Assembly (NCBI GenBank): GCA_029212415.1
Contig: JARGOF010000002.1
Location: forward strand, 258,877-322,876
Length of the DNA stretch: 64,000 bases
Reading direction: 5' to 3'
Source: Rhizobiaceae bacterium
GTDB taxonomy: Bacteria > Pseudomonadota > Alphaproteobacteria > Rhizobiales > Rhizobiaceae
In this document: in pieces, positions 1-8,638 of the stretch
Layout of the letters: each line of letters opens with the position of its first letter
Numbering within the stretch: position 1 is the stretch's first letter
Program-made: the position numbers and the translations under genes
The notes under the pieces: model-generated
What the model saw: only the letters and a program-made list of their open reading frames with translations
The model's database searches: none
Told to the model about the DNA's origin: nothing

Positions 1-1
1 T

Positions 2-601
2 GCCGTTGAAAGCCATTGCGGCCACCTTTTTGGCACCATCGACTGGATCAATCTCGGCGGCGGACTGCTGATCACCGAAGAGGATTTCCCGCTCGACCGG
101 TTCATTGCAAGACTGGTGGATTTTCGATCACACACCGGCCTGAAGGTCTATCTGGAGCCGGGAACAGCCGTTGCCCTGCATGCCGGCGCGCTGGTCAGCG
201 AAGTGCTGGACCGCGCCAGCAATATCGGTGAACTGGCCATCATGGATGCTTCGGCCACTTGCCATATGCCTGATGTCATCGAAGCGCCCTTTACGCCCGA
301 TGTTCTGGGGGCTCAAACCCTGCCGCGGGATACGGTCGCACGCGCAGGCGCGCCTGACGTCATTCGGCTGGGTGGACCAACCTGCCTTGCCGGCGATGTC
401 ATCGGGACCTATCGGTTTGATCAGCCGTTGGAGGTGGGCGACCGGCTGGTGTTTCTCGATCTGGCCTATTACACCATGGTCAAGGCCACGACCTTCAACG
501 GCACGCCGCTGCCGGCTCTGGCCCTGTGGGACAGCCGGACCGATGCGCTGGAGATCGTTCGGGAATTTTCCTACGAGGATTTTGAAACACGTCTGTCGTG
601 A
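2..601 (+). CDS. nspC: Carboxynorspermidine decarboxylase, C-terminal part (5' end outside window)
   Basis: This PLP-dependent decarboxylase makes norspermidine or spermidine from the carboxy form, the last step of the aspartate-semialdehyde route to triamines. The frame is open from base 2, so the N-terminus with the PLP lysine lies upstream. Visible family motifs are DWINLGGGLLIT, the phosphate-binding EPGTA stretch, the MDASATCHMPDV stretch with its active-site cysteine, and GGPTCLAGDV. About 199 residues remain, roughly half of the usual length. Its partner, carboxynorspermidine dehydrogenase, is probably just upstream. It converges on a LysR gene across a large palindrome. Identification is confident from motif order. 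Confidence 0.9.
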   Translation, partial: AVESHCGHLFGTIDWINLGGGLLITEEDFPLDRFIARLVDFRSHTGLKVYLEPGTAVALHAGALVSEVLDRASNIGELAIMDASATCHMPDVIEAPFTPDVLGAQTLPRDTVARAGAPDVIRLGGPTCLAGDVIGTYRFDQPLEVGDRLVFLDLAYYTMVKATTFNGTPLPALALWDSRTDALEIVREFSYEDFETRLS

Positions 602-691
602 TTGTGCGCTGCAACATAATTCTTTTTGTGAACAAATGAAGTGCTGCGCTGGTGGAATAGCATCCATCTGATAAATATAGGATAATTCCGT

Positions 692-741
692 TTATGCTGC
701 AAAAATGCTGCACCCCTGTGCGCAGCATTTTTGCAGCATAA
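692..741. terminator. Large palindrome, probable bidirectional terminator
   Basis: Two perfectly complementary 20-base arms (692-711 and 722-741) flank a 10-base loop. The inner half has the form A5-TGCTGC ... GCAGCA-T5, so it reads as an intrinsic terminator in both directions, as expected between the convergent nspC and LysR genes. The outer half repeats the same TGCTGC unit, so each arm contains two copies. Confidence 0.7.
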
Positions 742-753
742 TGATCTGCGCAT

Positions 754-1635
754 CTAGCGGAACTGTTCTCTGTTTTGCTCGGTCTGCTCTGCGATAAAAT
801 CCACGACGGCCTTGATGCGGCGAATGTTGCGCAGGTTTTCGTGGTAGACAATCCAGTAGGTACGTTCGACCTGCTTGTGCGGCAAAATGGGCACCAGGTC
901 TTCATGCGGACGGGCAAGAAACTTGTGCAATATGCCGATGCCGGCACCGGCGCGCACCGCCTCCACCTGGCCCAGCACCGCCGATATCTCGAAATCCGAT
1001 TGCCAATTGCGCACGAAGTCGGAGCGGTAATGCAGCCGCGGTGAAATGATCAGGTCTTCGACGTAACCGATCAGGCTGTGGGTTTTCAAAGCCTCGTCAC
1101 TGTCGGGTGTACCGTTGAGTGCCAGATAGGCTTTCGAAGCGTAGAGCCCCAGCGCATAATCGACCAGTTTGCGGGTGATCAGCCGGCCCACGTCGGGGCG
1201 CTCGACGGTGATCAGAATGTCGGCTTCGCGGCGCGACAGCGAAAAACTCTGGGGAACCGGGACCAATTGTATCTTCAGACCGGGGTAGCGTTTGGTCAAT
1301 GCGCCAAGGCGCGGCGCCAGAAATGCAATGCCATAACCATCTGTCGCACCGATGCGCACCGCGCCGGTGACTTCCGTATCGGTCCTGCCGACGGCAGCGC
1401 GGGCCGACAGCATTTCGGATTCCATACGTTCGGCCGCCTGCAGGAAGGCTTCGCCCTCGGGGGTCAGATCGCAGCCATTGGTTCGCCGGACCAGCAGTTT
1501 GGACTGCAACTCTGCCTCCAGGGCGCTGACCCGCCGTCCGACTGTTGCATGGTTAAGCCCCAGCCGCCGGGAGGCAGCGAGGATTTGCCCGGCGCGGGCA
1601 ACAGCCAGAAATATGCGAACATCGTCCCAATTCAT
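754..1635 (-). CDS. LysR family transcriptional regulator
   Basis: A 293-residue DNA-binding regulator. The N-terminal winged helix starts at MNWDDVRIFLAVARAG and contains ASRRLGLNHATVGRRVSALE as the recognition helix. A periplasmic-binding-protein-like effector domain follows (from about residue 90, GAVRIGATDGYG). A longer upstream frame exists, but the ATG at 1635 has a GGAGG ribosome site seven bases before it, which decides the start. It is transcribed divergently from mmsA, its most likely target, across about 117 bp. That gap carries a palindrome at 1653-1669. The ligand is unknown. Confidence 0.88.
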   Translation of the reverse strand: MNWDDVRIFLAVARAGQILAASRRLGLNHATVGRRVSALEAELQSKLLVRRTNGCDLTPEGEAFLQAAERMESEMLSARAAVGRTDTEVTGAVRIGATDGYGIAFLAPRLGALTKRYPGLKIQLVPVPQSFSLSRREADILITVERPDVGRLITRKLVDYALGLYASKAYLALNGTPDSDEALKTHSLIGYVEDLIISPRLHYRSDFVRNWQSDFEISAVLGQVEAVRAGAGIGILHKFLARPHEDLVPILPHKQVERTYWIVYHENLRNIRRIKAVVDFIAEQTEQNREQFR

Positions 1636-1652
1636 GCCAAACCTCCGATGGT

Positions 1653-1669
1653 GATTATGAGCTATAATC
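1653..1669. promoter_or_regulatory. Palindromic operator candidate between LysR and mmsA
   Basis: The arms GATTAT (1653-1658) and ATAATC (1664-1669) are perfect complements around a 5-base centre. It lies just upstream of the LysR start and about 85 bases before mmsA, where a LysR protein would be expected to bind and autoregulate. Confidence 0.5.
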
Positions 1670-1752
1670 CACGCACAACGGTTGCGATAGTCTGCGTGTT
1701 GATTTTCAGAAATTAAAGCGCACAATAGGTCAACTCAATCTGGAGGTTTCAA

Positions 1753-3249
1753 ATGCGTGATATTGGACATTTCATCGGCGGCAAGCATGTCGCCGGAACA
1801 AGCGGGCGGACAGCGGATGTGCTGCAGCCCATGGACGGCACTGTGCAGGGCAAGGTTGCTCTTGCCAATGCGGAAGAAATGCGGGCCGCGGTGGAAGTTG
1901 CCAAGGCTGCGCAGCCGGCCTGGGCCGCGACAAACCCGCAGCGTCGTGCCCGGGTTTTCATGAAATTCCTCGATCTCGTGCATGCCGAATATGATTCACT
2001 GGCCGAATTGCTGGCACGCGAACACGGCAAGACCATTCCCGATGCCAAGGGCGATATTCAGCGCGGCCTGGAAGTCGTCGAATTCTGCATCGGTGCCCCG
2101 CACCTGATGAAGGGTGAATTCACCGATGGCGCCGGTCCGGGCATCGATGTTTATTCCATGCGCCAGGCGCTCGGCGTTGTTGCCGGAATCACGCCCTTCA
2201 ACTTTCCAGCCATGATCCCCCTGTGGAAAATTGCTCCGGCGCTCGCCGTTGGCAACGCCTATATATTGAAGCCTTCCGAGCGTGATCCGGGCGTGCCGAT
2301 GCGCATTGCCGAACTGTTCATCGAGGCCGGTTTGCCTGCAGGTATTTTGAACGTCGTCAATGGCGACAAGGAAGCCGTCGACGCGATCCTCGATGATCCC
2401 GATGTCAAGGCAATCGGCTTTGTCGGCTCGACACCGATCGCCCATTATATCTACAGCCGCGGCTGTGCGAACGGCAAACGCGTGCAATGTTTCGGTGGCG
2501 CCAAGAACCACATGATCATCATGCCCGACGCCGATATGGATCAGGCCGTTGATGCGCTGATTGGCGCCGGATACGGTTCTGCCGGCGAGCGCTGCATGGC
2601 TGTTTCGGTTGCCGTGCCCGTTGGCAAGCAGACCGCAGACCGTCTGATCGAAGCGCTTGTGCCGCGGGTCGAAAGCCTCAAGGTTGGCCCGTCAACCGAT
2701 CCTTCTGCCGATTTCGGGCCGCTGGTGACCCAGCAGGCTCTGGACCGCGTCAAGGGCTATGTGGACCTCGGTATCGAGGAAGGTGCGAACCTTCTGGTCG
2801 ACGGTCGCGATTTCAAGCTGCAGGGCTATGAGAATGGCTACTATATGGGTGGCTGTCTGTTCGACAATGTGACGCCGGACATGCGCATCTACAAGGAAGA
2901 GATTTTCGGACCGGTTCTGTCCGTTGTGCGTGCCGACAATTATGAAGACGCACTGCGCCTGCCAAGCGAGCATGAATACGGCAATGGCGTTGCCATCTTC
3001 ACCCGTGACGGTGACGCGGCCCGTGATTTTGCCTCCCGCGTTCAGGTCGGCATGGTCGGCATCAACGTACCCATTCCCGTACCGATTGCCTATTACACAT
3101 TCGGTGGCTGGAAAGGCTCCGGCTTCGGCGATCTCAACCAGCACGGAACAGACGCTTTCCGCTTCTACACAAAGACCAAGACGGTCACATCGCGCTGGCC
3201 TTCCGGTGTGAAAGACGGCGCGGAATTTGTCATCCCGACCATGGGCTGA
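1753..3249 (+). CDS. mmsA: CoA-acylating methylmalonate-semialdehyde dehydrogenase
   Basis: The enzyme oxidises methylmalonate semialdehyde (and malonate semialdehyde) with NAD and CoA to propionyl-CoA (or acetyl-CoA). It serves valine, pyrimidine and inositol catabolism in the cytosol. The 498-residue length is typical. Visible are the aldehyde dehydrogenase fold motif TPFNFPAMIPLWKIAPAL, the NAD-binding GFVGSTPI region and the nucleophile Cys281 in GERCMAVS. Methylmalonate-semialdehyde dehydrogenases lack the general-base glutamate of other ALDHs, and here that position reads CFGGAKNH. A GGAGG site precedes the ATG. Expression is probably controlled by the divergent LysR protein. Confidence 0.95.
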   Translation: MRDIGHFIGGKHVAGTSGRTADVLQPMDGTVQGKVALANAEEMRAAVEVAKAAQPAWAATNPQRRARVFMKFLDLVHAEYDSLAELLAREHGKTIPDAKGDIQRGLEVVEFCIGAPHLMKGEFTDGAGPGIDVYSMRQALGVVAGITPFNFPAMIPLWKIAPALAVGNAYILKPSERDPGVPMRIAELFIEAGLPAGILNVVNGDKEAVDAILDDPDVKAIGFVGSTPIAHYIYSRGCANGKRVQCFGGAKNHMIIMPDADMDQAVDALIGAGYGSAGERCMAVSVAVPVGKQTADRLIEALVPRVESLKVGPSTDPSADFGPLVTQQALDRVKGYVDLGIEEGANLLVDGRDFKLQGYENGYYMGGCLFDNVTPDMRIYKEEIFGPVLSVVRADNYEDALRLPSEHEYGNGVAIFTRDGDAARDFASRVQVGMVGINVPIPVPIAYYTFGGWKGSGFGDLNQHGTDAFRFYTKTKTVTSRWPSGVKDGAEFVIPTMG

Positions 3250-3280
3250 TCAACCTGTGCAGATGCAATGGCATTATCAG

Positions 3281-3310
3281 CGCCCGCCTTTTTGGCGGGC
3301 GTTTTGCTTT
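3281..3310 (+). terminator. Intrinsic terminator of mmsA
   Basis: An eight-base GC-only stem (3281-3288 with 3294-3301) closes a T5 loop and is followed by a T-rich tail. It sits about 30 bases after the mmsA stop. Confidence 0.85.
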
Positions 3311-3443
3311 GGGTATGAAAAGGGTGGCGCCGCCCGCGATGGTGCGGCACTTTTCACACCATGCGGCAACGTTTAAATGCGGCCTCAGGCAGATCAGCAC
3401 ATCATTGAAGCCGTCAGTATCCCATGTCGCTATGACGATGCCG

Positions 3444-4334
3444 CTATGGCCGGGCAAGTTCGCTGGCCAGCATGTCAAAAACCACGCGGATGCGTCTGCT
3501 TGTATTCAGCTCGCGGTGGGCGACCAGCCATATGGGAAACATCAAGGGCTCAAGCGCCGGAAGAACCTGGCGAACACGCGGTTCCGCATCGCCGATATGG
3601 GCATCCAGAATGCCAATGCCCAGCCCCTGTTTCACCAGTTCCCACATGACCAGATAGTTCTCCGTCATGATCGGGAAATTGTCCCTCGTCAGGTTCAGGC
3701 CGAGCGCATTCAACCCGTTCATGAACATGTCCCCGCTGCTGATGCTGATGAAGTCGGCATGGCGCAGGTCATAGGGAAGCTTCGGATTGCCGATCCGCTC
3801 GAGATAGGCGGGCGTGGCATAGAGACGGGCTGGAACGTCCCGGATCCTTTTGGCGACGAGATCAGGCTCGCTGGGGCGGAAATTGCGGATCGCAATGTCG
3901 GCCTCGCGTCGCCGCAGATCGCTTGTCGCATGCGATGCGACGATCTCGATCGTGATCCCGGGCTGCGCCGCACGCAATTTGGCGATGATCGGTGGCAGCA
4001 GATGCGCTGCATAGACCTCGCTGGCGGAAATGCATATGTTGCCCTCGATGGATTGCGACTGACCGAATGCCGTCAGCGAAACGCGGTTTGCAGCCTCCCC
4101 CATGGCGCGCACGTGGTCCAGAAGCTCCAGACCGCCGGATGTCAGGACAAGCCCGCGCCCCACCCGCTGGAAAAGCACGATGCCCAGTTCCTGCTCAAGG
4201 GCATCGACCTGGCGGCCAAGCGTGGGTTGCGTCATGCCAAGCGCCCGTGCCGCTGCCGACAGGGAGCCCTCTTCTGCCGTCACGAGAAAGGCTCTGGCCC
4301 TGTTCCAGTCGAATTTTGCTGCTTTCCAATCCAT
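3444..4334 (-). CDS. LysR family transcriptional regulator
   Basis: A 296-residue regulator. The helix-turn-helix reads FDWNRARAFLVTAEEGSLSAAARALGMTQPTLGRQVDALE, and the substrate-binding domain starts near EGNICISASEVYAAHLLPP. This family type (GcvA/AmpR-like in its first helices) often controls a divergent gene, here the quinone oxidoreductase at 4436. The start is uncertain: ATG at 4334 or 4346, neither with a good ribosome site. An upstream extension to 4424 would run into the neighbour's promoter and is unlikely. Confidence 0.85.
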   Translation of the reverse strand: MDWKAAKFDWNRARAFLVTAEEGSLSAAARALGMTQPTLGRQVDALEQELGIVLFQRVGRGLVLTSGGLELLDHVRAMGEAANRVSLTAFGQSQSIEGNICISASEVYAAHLLPPIIAKLRAAQPGITIEIVASHATSDLRRREADIAIRNFRPSEPDLVAKRIRDVPARLYATPAYLERIGNPKLPYDLRHADFISISSGDMFMNGLNALGLNLTRDNFPIMTENYLVMWELVKQGLGIGILDAHIGDAEPRVRQVLPALEPLMFPIWLVAHRELNTSRRIRVVFDMLASELARP

Positions 4335-4435
4335 ACAAAATTGCATAACACGATTACGAAATTGGTCAATTCCATTGGCAAATAGGCATAGGTATATTCC
4401 GGGCAACCGCAGCAAATGAAACATTGGAAGCGAAA

Positions 4436-5410
4436 ATGAAAGCCATCACCTATGACACCTACGGCCCACCGGATGTCTTGAAATCAGTGGAACTGGAAAA
4501 GCCGACGCCTGCAGACAATGAAGTTCTGGTAAAAATCCATGCAACCAGTGTGACAACGGGCGATTACCGGGCAAGAAGCCTCGACATGCCCGCCGGTTTC
4601 GGGCTGATCGGCAGACTGGTCTTCGGGGTCTTTGGCCCGAGACACAAGGTTCTGGGCACGGAATTTGCCGGTGACATCGTCGCCATCGGCAAAGCCGTCA
4701 AACAATTCAAGATTGGCGATGCGATCTTTGCCTATCCCGGCGCCGCCTTGGGCGGCTATGCGCAATATGCGGTTCTGGCTGAGGACAAGGCCATTGCCCG
4801 CAAGCCGGCCAACCTGACCTTTCAGGAAGCCGTCGCTCTTTCCTTTGGCGGCGCAACGGCCCTGAACTTTCTGCGTGACAAGGCGGGAATCAAGCGCGGC
4901 GACAAGGTCCTGATCAATGGTGCGTCCGGTGGTGTCGGCACGGCTGCCGTACAATTGGCAAAACACTTTGGCGCTGAGGTGACAGGGGTCTGCAGTAGGG
5001 CCAATCTGGATCTGGTGCGCTCCATCGGCGCCGATATTGTGATGGATTACACAAGCCAGGATTTTTCCCGCAATGGTCAGAGCTACGACATCATTCTTGA
5101 TACGACAGGCACCTTGTCCTACGCAGGCGCGGAAAAAAGCCTGAAGACAAATGGTCGGTTTTTGATGGTTGCAGGCAGCCTTGGGCAAATGCTGAAAATG
5201 ATCTTTGCTCGAAAAAGGGACGGCAAAAAGGGTATTGCCGGCTATGCACCTGAACTGGCAGAGGAGTTGCGGTTTCTGGCCCATCTCGCCGAGACCGGTG
5301 CTTACAGGCCGGTGATTGACCGCTGTTATCCCATGGACAAGATCGTCGAGGCCCATGCCTATGTGGATACGGGCCGCAAAAGGGGAAATGTCGTCATCGC
5401 GGTGGATTGA
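4436..5410 (+). CDS. Zinc-independent quinone oxidoreductase / NAD(P)-dependent alcohol dehydrogenase-like (MDR family)
   Basis: A 324-residue medium-chain reductase. It has an N-terminal GroES-like domain with DTYGPPDVL and GTEFAGDIVAIG, then a Rossmann domain with NGASGGVGTAAVQLAK that binds NADPH. The catalytic zinc ligands of alcohol dehydrogenases are missing, which fits the QOR/zeta-crystallin subgroup that reduces quinones or enones. A GGAAG ribosome site places the start at 4436 rather than 4424. It is probably induced through the divergent LysR regulator. The physiological substrate is unknown. Confidence 0.85.
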   Translation: MKAITYDTYGPPDVLKSVELEKPTPADNEVLVKIHATSVTTGDYRARSLDMPAGFGLIGRLVFGVFGPRHKVLGTEFAGDIVAIGKAVKQFKIGDAIFAYPGAALGGYAQYAVLAEDKAIARKPANLTFQEAVALSFGGATALNFLRDKAGIKRGDKVLINGASGGVGTAAVQLAKHFGAEVTGVCSRANLDLVRSIGADIVMDYTSQDFSRNGQSYDIILDTTGTLSYAGAEKSLKTNGRFLMVAGSLGQMLKMIFARKRDGKKGIAGYAPELAEELRFLAHLAETGAYRPVIDRCYPMDKIVEAHAYVDTGRKRGNVVIAVD

Positions 5411-5430
5411 GGCCGATCAGGATCGACCTT

Positions 5431-6885
5431 TCAGTACCGCCACAGGGCCGGGCTGAACATCACCAGCACGGCAAAGATTTCCAGCCGGCCGAGCAGCATC
5501 AAGGCAGCCATCACCCATTTTGCGCCATCGGACAGATTGGTGAATGTGCCGGCCGGACCGATCTCTTCCGTCATGCCCGGCCCGACATTGCTCAGGGCGG
5601 TCAGTGTCGCCGAGAAACCGCCGAACAGGTCCATGCCCGCCAGGGTGAGGGCGACTGTGCCGAGGCCGATCAGGAAAAAATAGGCCGTGAAAAACAACAG
5701 GGTAACGGTCTGTATGCGTTCTGGAACGCTGACCATGCCGGTGCGCACATTTTTAACCGCATTCGGGTAGATGAACAGATCCAGTGCACGGCGTATCATC
5801 TTGTAGCCGATGATCCAGCGGTAGGCCTTGACCCCGCCTGAAGTGGAGCCCGAACAGCCGCCGACGACCGTGGCGAGCATCACCAGCGACATGGCAAATC
5901 CGCCCCATTGAATATAGTCGGTATTGGCATAACCGGTCGTTGTCACCAGTGAGACAATGGTAAAGACGGCCTTGGTGAAACCCTCCTGGATATCAACAAT
6001 GCCGGCCAGATCAACCTGAATGGCCATGGCGAGCGCCAGCACGGTGACCATCGCCAGCATGACGGGCACCTGATGGTCGGCAAATATATTGAAGCGCCCC
6101 TTCAGGCCGATGAGAATGAGGGTGGTGAACGGCATGGCGCCAAGCAGCATGAAGACAATGCCGATCCATTGAATTGATTGCTGTTCGAAAAATCCGAACG
6201 ACGCATCATGGGTGGAAAAGCCGCCGGTCGATACGGTCGTCATGGAATGATTGAAGGCATCAAAGCCGGACATGCCGGCAACGAAATACAAAATGGCGCA
6301 CAGCAAGGTCAAAGCCACATAGATCAGCAGCATGTTAAAGGCATAGGTGGAAAAACGCGCAAAGGGGCGCTCGTTGCGATCCGATGATTCCACCCTGAAA
6401 ACGCCCGATCCGCTGACCTTGAGGAAGGGCAGTATGAACAGGCCAAGGGCAATCACCCCAAAGCCGCCAACCCATTGCAGGATGGAGCGCCACAGCAGCA
6501 GGCCAGGCGGCATTGTGTCCAGTCCGGTCAGCACGGTAGCCCCGGTGGTGGTGATGCCTGACATGGATTCAAAAAATGCGTCAGCAAACGACATTTGCAT
6601 GGTCGATTCCATGAAGGGCACGGAACCCACCAGTGCGAAGGTCAGCCAGAGCATGTTGACCAGAAGAAAAGTGAACCGGGTCGAATTGGTGGGTTGGCTG
6701 CCGCGCGAGGCAACGGCCACCAGAGCGGAGATTGTGCCGATCAACAGCGCCGACAGACCGAAGACCTTCCAGTCCGGGTTGTTCATCGAAAAGTCCACTG
6801 CCGAGGGAATCAACATGGCGGCAGCCAGATAGAAGGCAAATATGGCGCAGATATTGAGGCTCGCGCGCGCGATTCCGGCGTTCAT
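5431..6885 (-). CDS. trkH: TrkH family potassium uptake membrane protein
   Basis: The potassium-translocating subunit of a Trk-type uptake system in the inner membrane. It has 484 residues with many hydrophobic helices. Four selectivity-filter-like loops can be seen in order: SGITTTGATV, TTVSTGGFST, SLVTTTGYAN and LSNVGPG, the four-fold pseudo-repeat of the TrkH/KtrB superfamily. TrkH normally needs the NAD-binding TrkA on the cytosolic face, which is not in this window. The gene stands alone, convergent with the quinone oxidoreductase 20 bases away. The ribosome site (GAGAGCC) is weak. Confidence 0.93.
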   Translation of the reverse strand: MNAGIARASLNICAIFAFYLAAAMLIPSAVDFSMNNPDWKVFGLSALLIGTISALVAVASRGSQPTNSTRFTFLLVNMLWLTFALVGSVPFMESTMQMSFADAFFESMSGITTTGATVLTGLDTMPPGLLLWRSILQWVGGFGVIALGLFILPFLKVSGSGVFRVESSDRNERPFARFSTYAFNMLLIYVALTLLCAILYFVAGMSGFDAFNHSMTTVSTGGFSTHDASFGFFEQQSIQWIGIVFMLLGAMPFTTLILIGLKGRFNIFADHQVPVMLAMVTVLALAMAIQVDLAGIVDIQEGFTKAVFTIVSLVTTTGYANTDYIQWGGFAMSLVMLATVVGGCSGSTSGGVKAYRWIIGYKMIRRALDLFIYPNAVKNVRTGMVSVPERIQTVTLLFFTAYFFLIGLGTVALTLAGMDLFGGFSATLTALSNVGPGMTEEIGPAGTFTNLSDGAKWVMAALMLLGRLEIFAVLVMFSPALWRY

Positions 6886-7277
6886 GCCAAGTGGCTCTCG
6901 TCAAAACAATCTGCATGCTGCCAAACACAGGCAAAGCAGCAATGGCATGTCAAATGGTGCGGCACGTGTATCCTGCGCATGACTGCACGTTTCCTAAGGA
7001 GAATGTGCAATTGATTTTACCAGGCATATATTCTCTTTGACACATGGTGTGCATCTTCCGACCATACGATGGGTATTATCGGTGCAAGAGCCCTACTGGA
7101 TCGCAATGCCGAAATCAATATTCTTGTCATTCATCACAGTGCACAGATGAATATCCGGCCAGTGTGGCCGGATCACTTTTGACGCGTCCGTGACAGGAGA
7201 GAGACTGCCCTGGCGCAATGGCGGGTGCGGTTTTCCTTAAATCCGCAAAGAAGACCGTTCCCTGGATGAAGTCTGGC
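6886..7277. other. Intergenic region upstream of trkH, with a 9-bp hairpin
   Basis: No coding signal was found. The region holds the trkH promoter on the minus strand and the 3' flank of the peroxiredoxin gene. A perfect hairpin with nine-base arms (7153-7161 and 7165-7173) and a 3-base loop lies about 105 bases beyond the peroxiredoxin stop. It has no T tract and may be an RNA-stabilising or termination structure. Confidence 0.5.
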
Positions 7278-7814
7278 CTATACGGCGCCGGTATATTCAC
7301 CACGGGCCGGATAGTTTTTTTCAATGGCAAAATCGAGTGCGCCGACAAGCTCTGAAAAATGCGGTCGCACAAAGGGCATTGTCTGTACGGACGCATAATA
7401 GAGGGTCTGTTGCGGCGTGACCATGAACAGGCCGGGTTCCGAGAAAAGCGCAGGCTCTTCTATGCCGATGGAGGTTTTGCCACGCGAGGTGGAAATGTAG
7501 AGACCCCATTCGCGGGCTTTGGCAAGCGGCAGATCATAGGCAAAACGCAGCGTATCGGCGCCGATCTTGTCGGCCATGGCGCGGGTACGCTCCTCACCAT
7601 CGGAACTGATGGCGATTGTATTCGCTCCGCGCGCAGTGAAATCGGCGACGCGTTTCTGGAATTCAGTCAGATAGGTTGCGCACAGGGGGCAATGCAGGCC
7701 GCGGTAGAAGCAGATGATGGTGCCGTGTTCGGATTTGTCTTTGGACAGATCAAAGGTGCCGTGATCAAGTGTTGGCAAGATCAGATCGGGCGTTTTCTGG
7801 CGGGGTATCAGCAT
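7278..7814 (-). CDS. Peroxiredoxin-like protein (AhpC/TSA family)
   Basis: A 178-residue thioredoxin-fold protein that probably reduces peroxides with a thiol donor. The active site is FYRGLHCPLCATYL, with Cys42 and Cys45 in a CPLC arrangement. This differs from the usual Pro-x-x-x-Thr/Ser-x-x-Cys of classical peroxiredoxins and is typical of the peroxiredoxin-like subgroup with a CXXC site. DGEERTRAMADKIG matches the family's central region. It is divergent from an AraC-type regulator, with an inverted repeat between them. An AAAGAGA ribosome site precedes the ATG. Confidence 0.85.
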   Translation of the reverse strand: MLIPRQKTPDLILPTLDHGTFDLSKDKSEHGTIICFYRGLHCPLCATYLTEFQKRVADFTARGANTIAISSDGEERTRAMADKIGADTLRFAYDLPLAKAREWGLYISTSRGKTSIGIEEPALFSEPGLFMVTPQQTLYYASVQTMPFVRPHFSELVGALDFAIEKNYPARGEYTGAV

Positions 7815-7861
7815 GGAATCTCTTTCATGAATAGGGTTGCCTCAGCACAATACCGATATTA

Positions 7862-7890
7862 CTGTCTGTCAAACCCTGAAAAACAGACAG
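7862..7890. promoter_or_regulatory. Inverted repeat, candidate operator for the AraC regulator
   Basis: The arms CTGTCTGT (7862-7869) and ACAGACAG (7883-7890) are perfect complements separated by 13 bases. A partial third copy (TGACAGACTGAC) starts near 7912, inside the regulator's first codons. The position between two divergent genes suits control of both. Confidence 0.5.
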
Positions 7891-7900
7891 AAAATCCTGA

Positions 7901-8632
7901 ATGTACAAGATTGACAGACTGACGACGCTGATGGAACGCTTCAGCCTGAGCGTGAAAATGGCACCTTTGAACGAGGCAACGCTGGTGGTTCTGTCCGGTA
8001 CCGACGGCAAACCAAGCCGATTGCGTTTTCGCACCGACTCCAGCGGGTTCGATATTCCCTCTACCAGCATTGTATTTGCCGCAGCGGTCGATTGGGGTGG
8101 GAAATCCAACCCGTTGATTGCCGCTCTGCCCGATGTGGTTGAACTTGACTTGCGCCAGGATGAGGAAGCGGTAGCCCTGATTGGTTTGATGCAGTCGGAA
8201 CTGGCCGCCCAACGTTGTGGTGGCGGTTCGGTGATCAACCGGCTTGGCGAGGTTCTGATTGTCAGGATGCTGCGCTCGCAGATCGAACTGGGATCGACCC
8301 GTCCGGGATTGTTGGCCGGACTTTCGGATGTGCGCCTCAGCCGTGCCATTGTGGCCGTTCATGAGCAACCGGGACGAAACTGGTGCAATGAGGATCTGGC
8401 GCAGATTGCCGGCATGTCGCGCAGCCGTTTTGCCGAATTGTTTCAGGCGACCGTCGGAGAGCCACCCGTGGCCTATTTGCGCCGCTGGCGCCTGATCCTT
8501 GCCCGGCAGGATGTGACCAGGGGTGACCGGGTGGACCACATCGCCCGTCGTTATGGCTATACTTCGCCGGAGGGATTCTCGCGCGCCTTCAAACGGCACT
8601 ATGGGGAAAACCCCATCTCGCTTCGCGCGTGA
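7901..8632 (+). CDS. AraC family transcriptional regulator (cupin_6-like N-terminus)
   Basis: A 243-residue regulator. An N-terminal cupin-like sensor domain spans about residues 5-130, with MERFSLSVKM at its start. The C-terminal pair of helix-turn-helix motifs includes WCNEDLAQIAGMSRSRFAELFQATVG and the AraC signature IARRYGYTSPEGFSRAFKRHYG. This architecture commonly regulates an adjacent redox or reductase gene, here the divergent peroxiredoxin-like gene. The effector is unknown. Confidence 0.9.
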   Translation: MYKIDRLTTLMERFSLSVKMAPLNEATLVVLSGTDGKPSRLRFRTDSSGFDIPSTSIVFAAAVDWGGKSNPLIAALPDVVELDLRQDEEAVALIGLMQSELAAQRCGGGSVINRLGEVLIVRMLRSQIELGSTRPGLLAGLSDVRLSRAIVAVHEQPGRNWCNEDLAQIAGMSRSRFAELFQATVGEPPVAYLRRWRLILARQDVTRGDRVDHIARRYGYTSPEGFSRAFKRHYGENPISLRA

Positions 8633-8638
8633 GACGGC

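Noticed and set aside
3309-4385. 358-codon plus-strand open frame
   Set aside because: It lies antisense over the LysR gene at 3444-4334, starts inside the mmsA terminator region, and its translation has no domain-like pattern.
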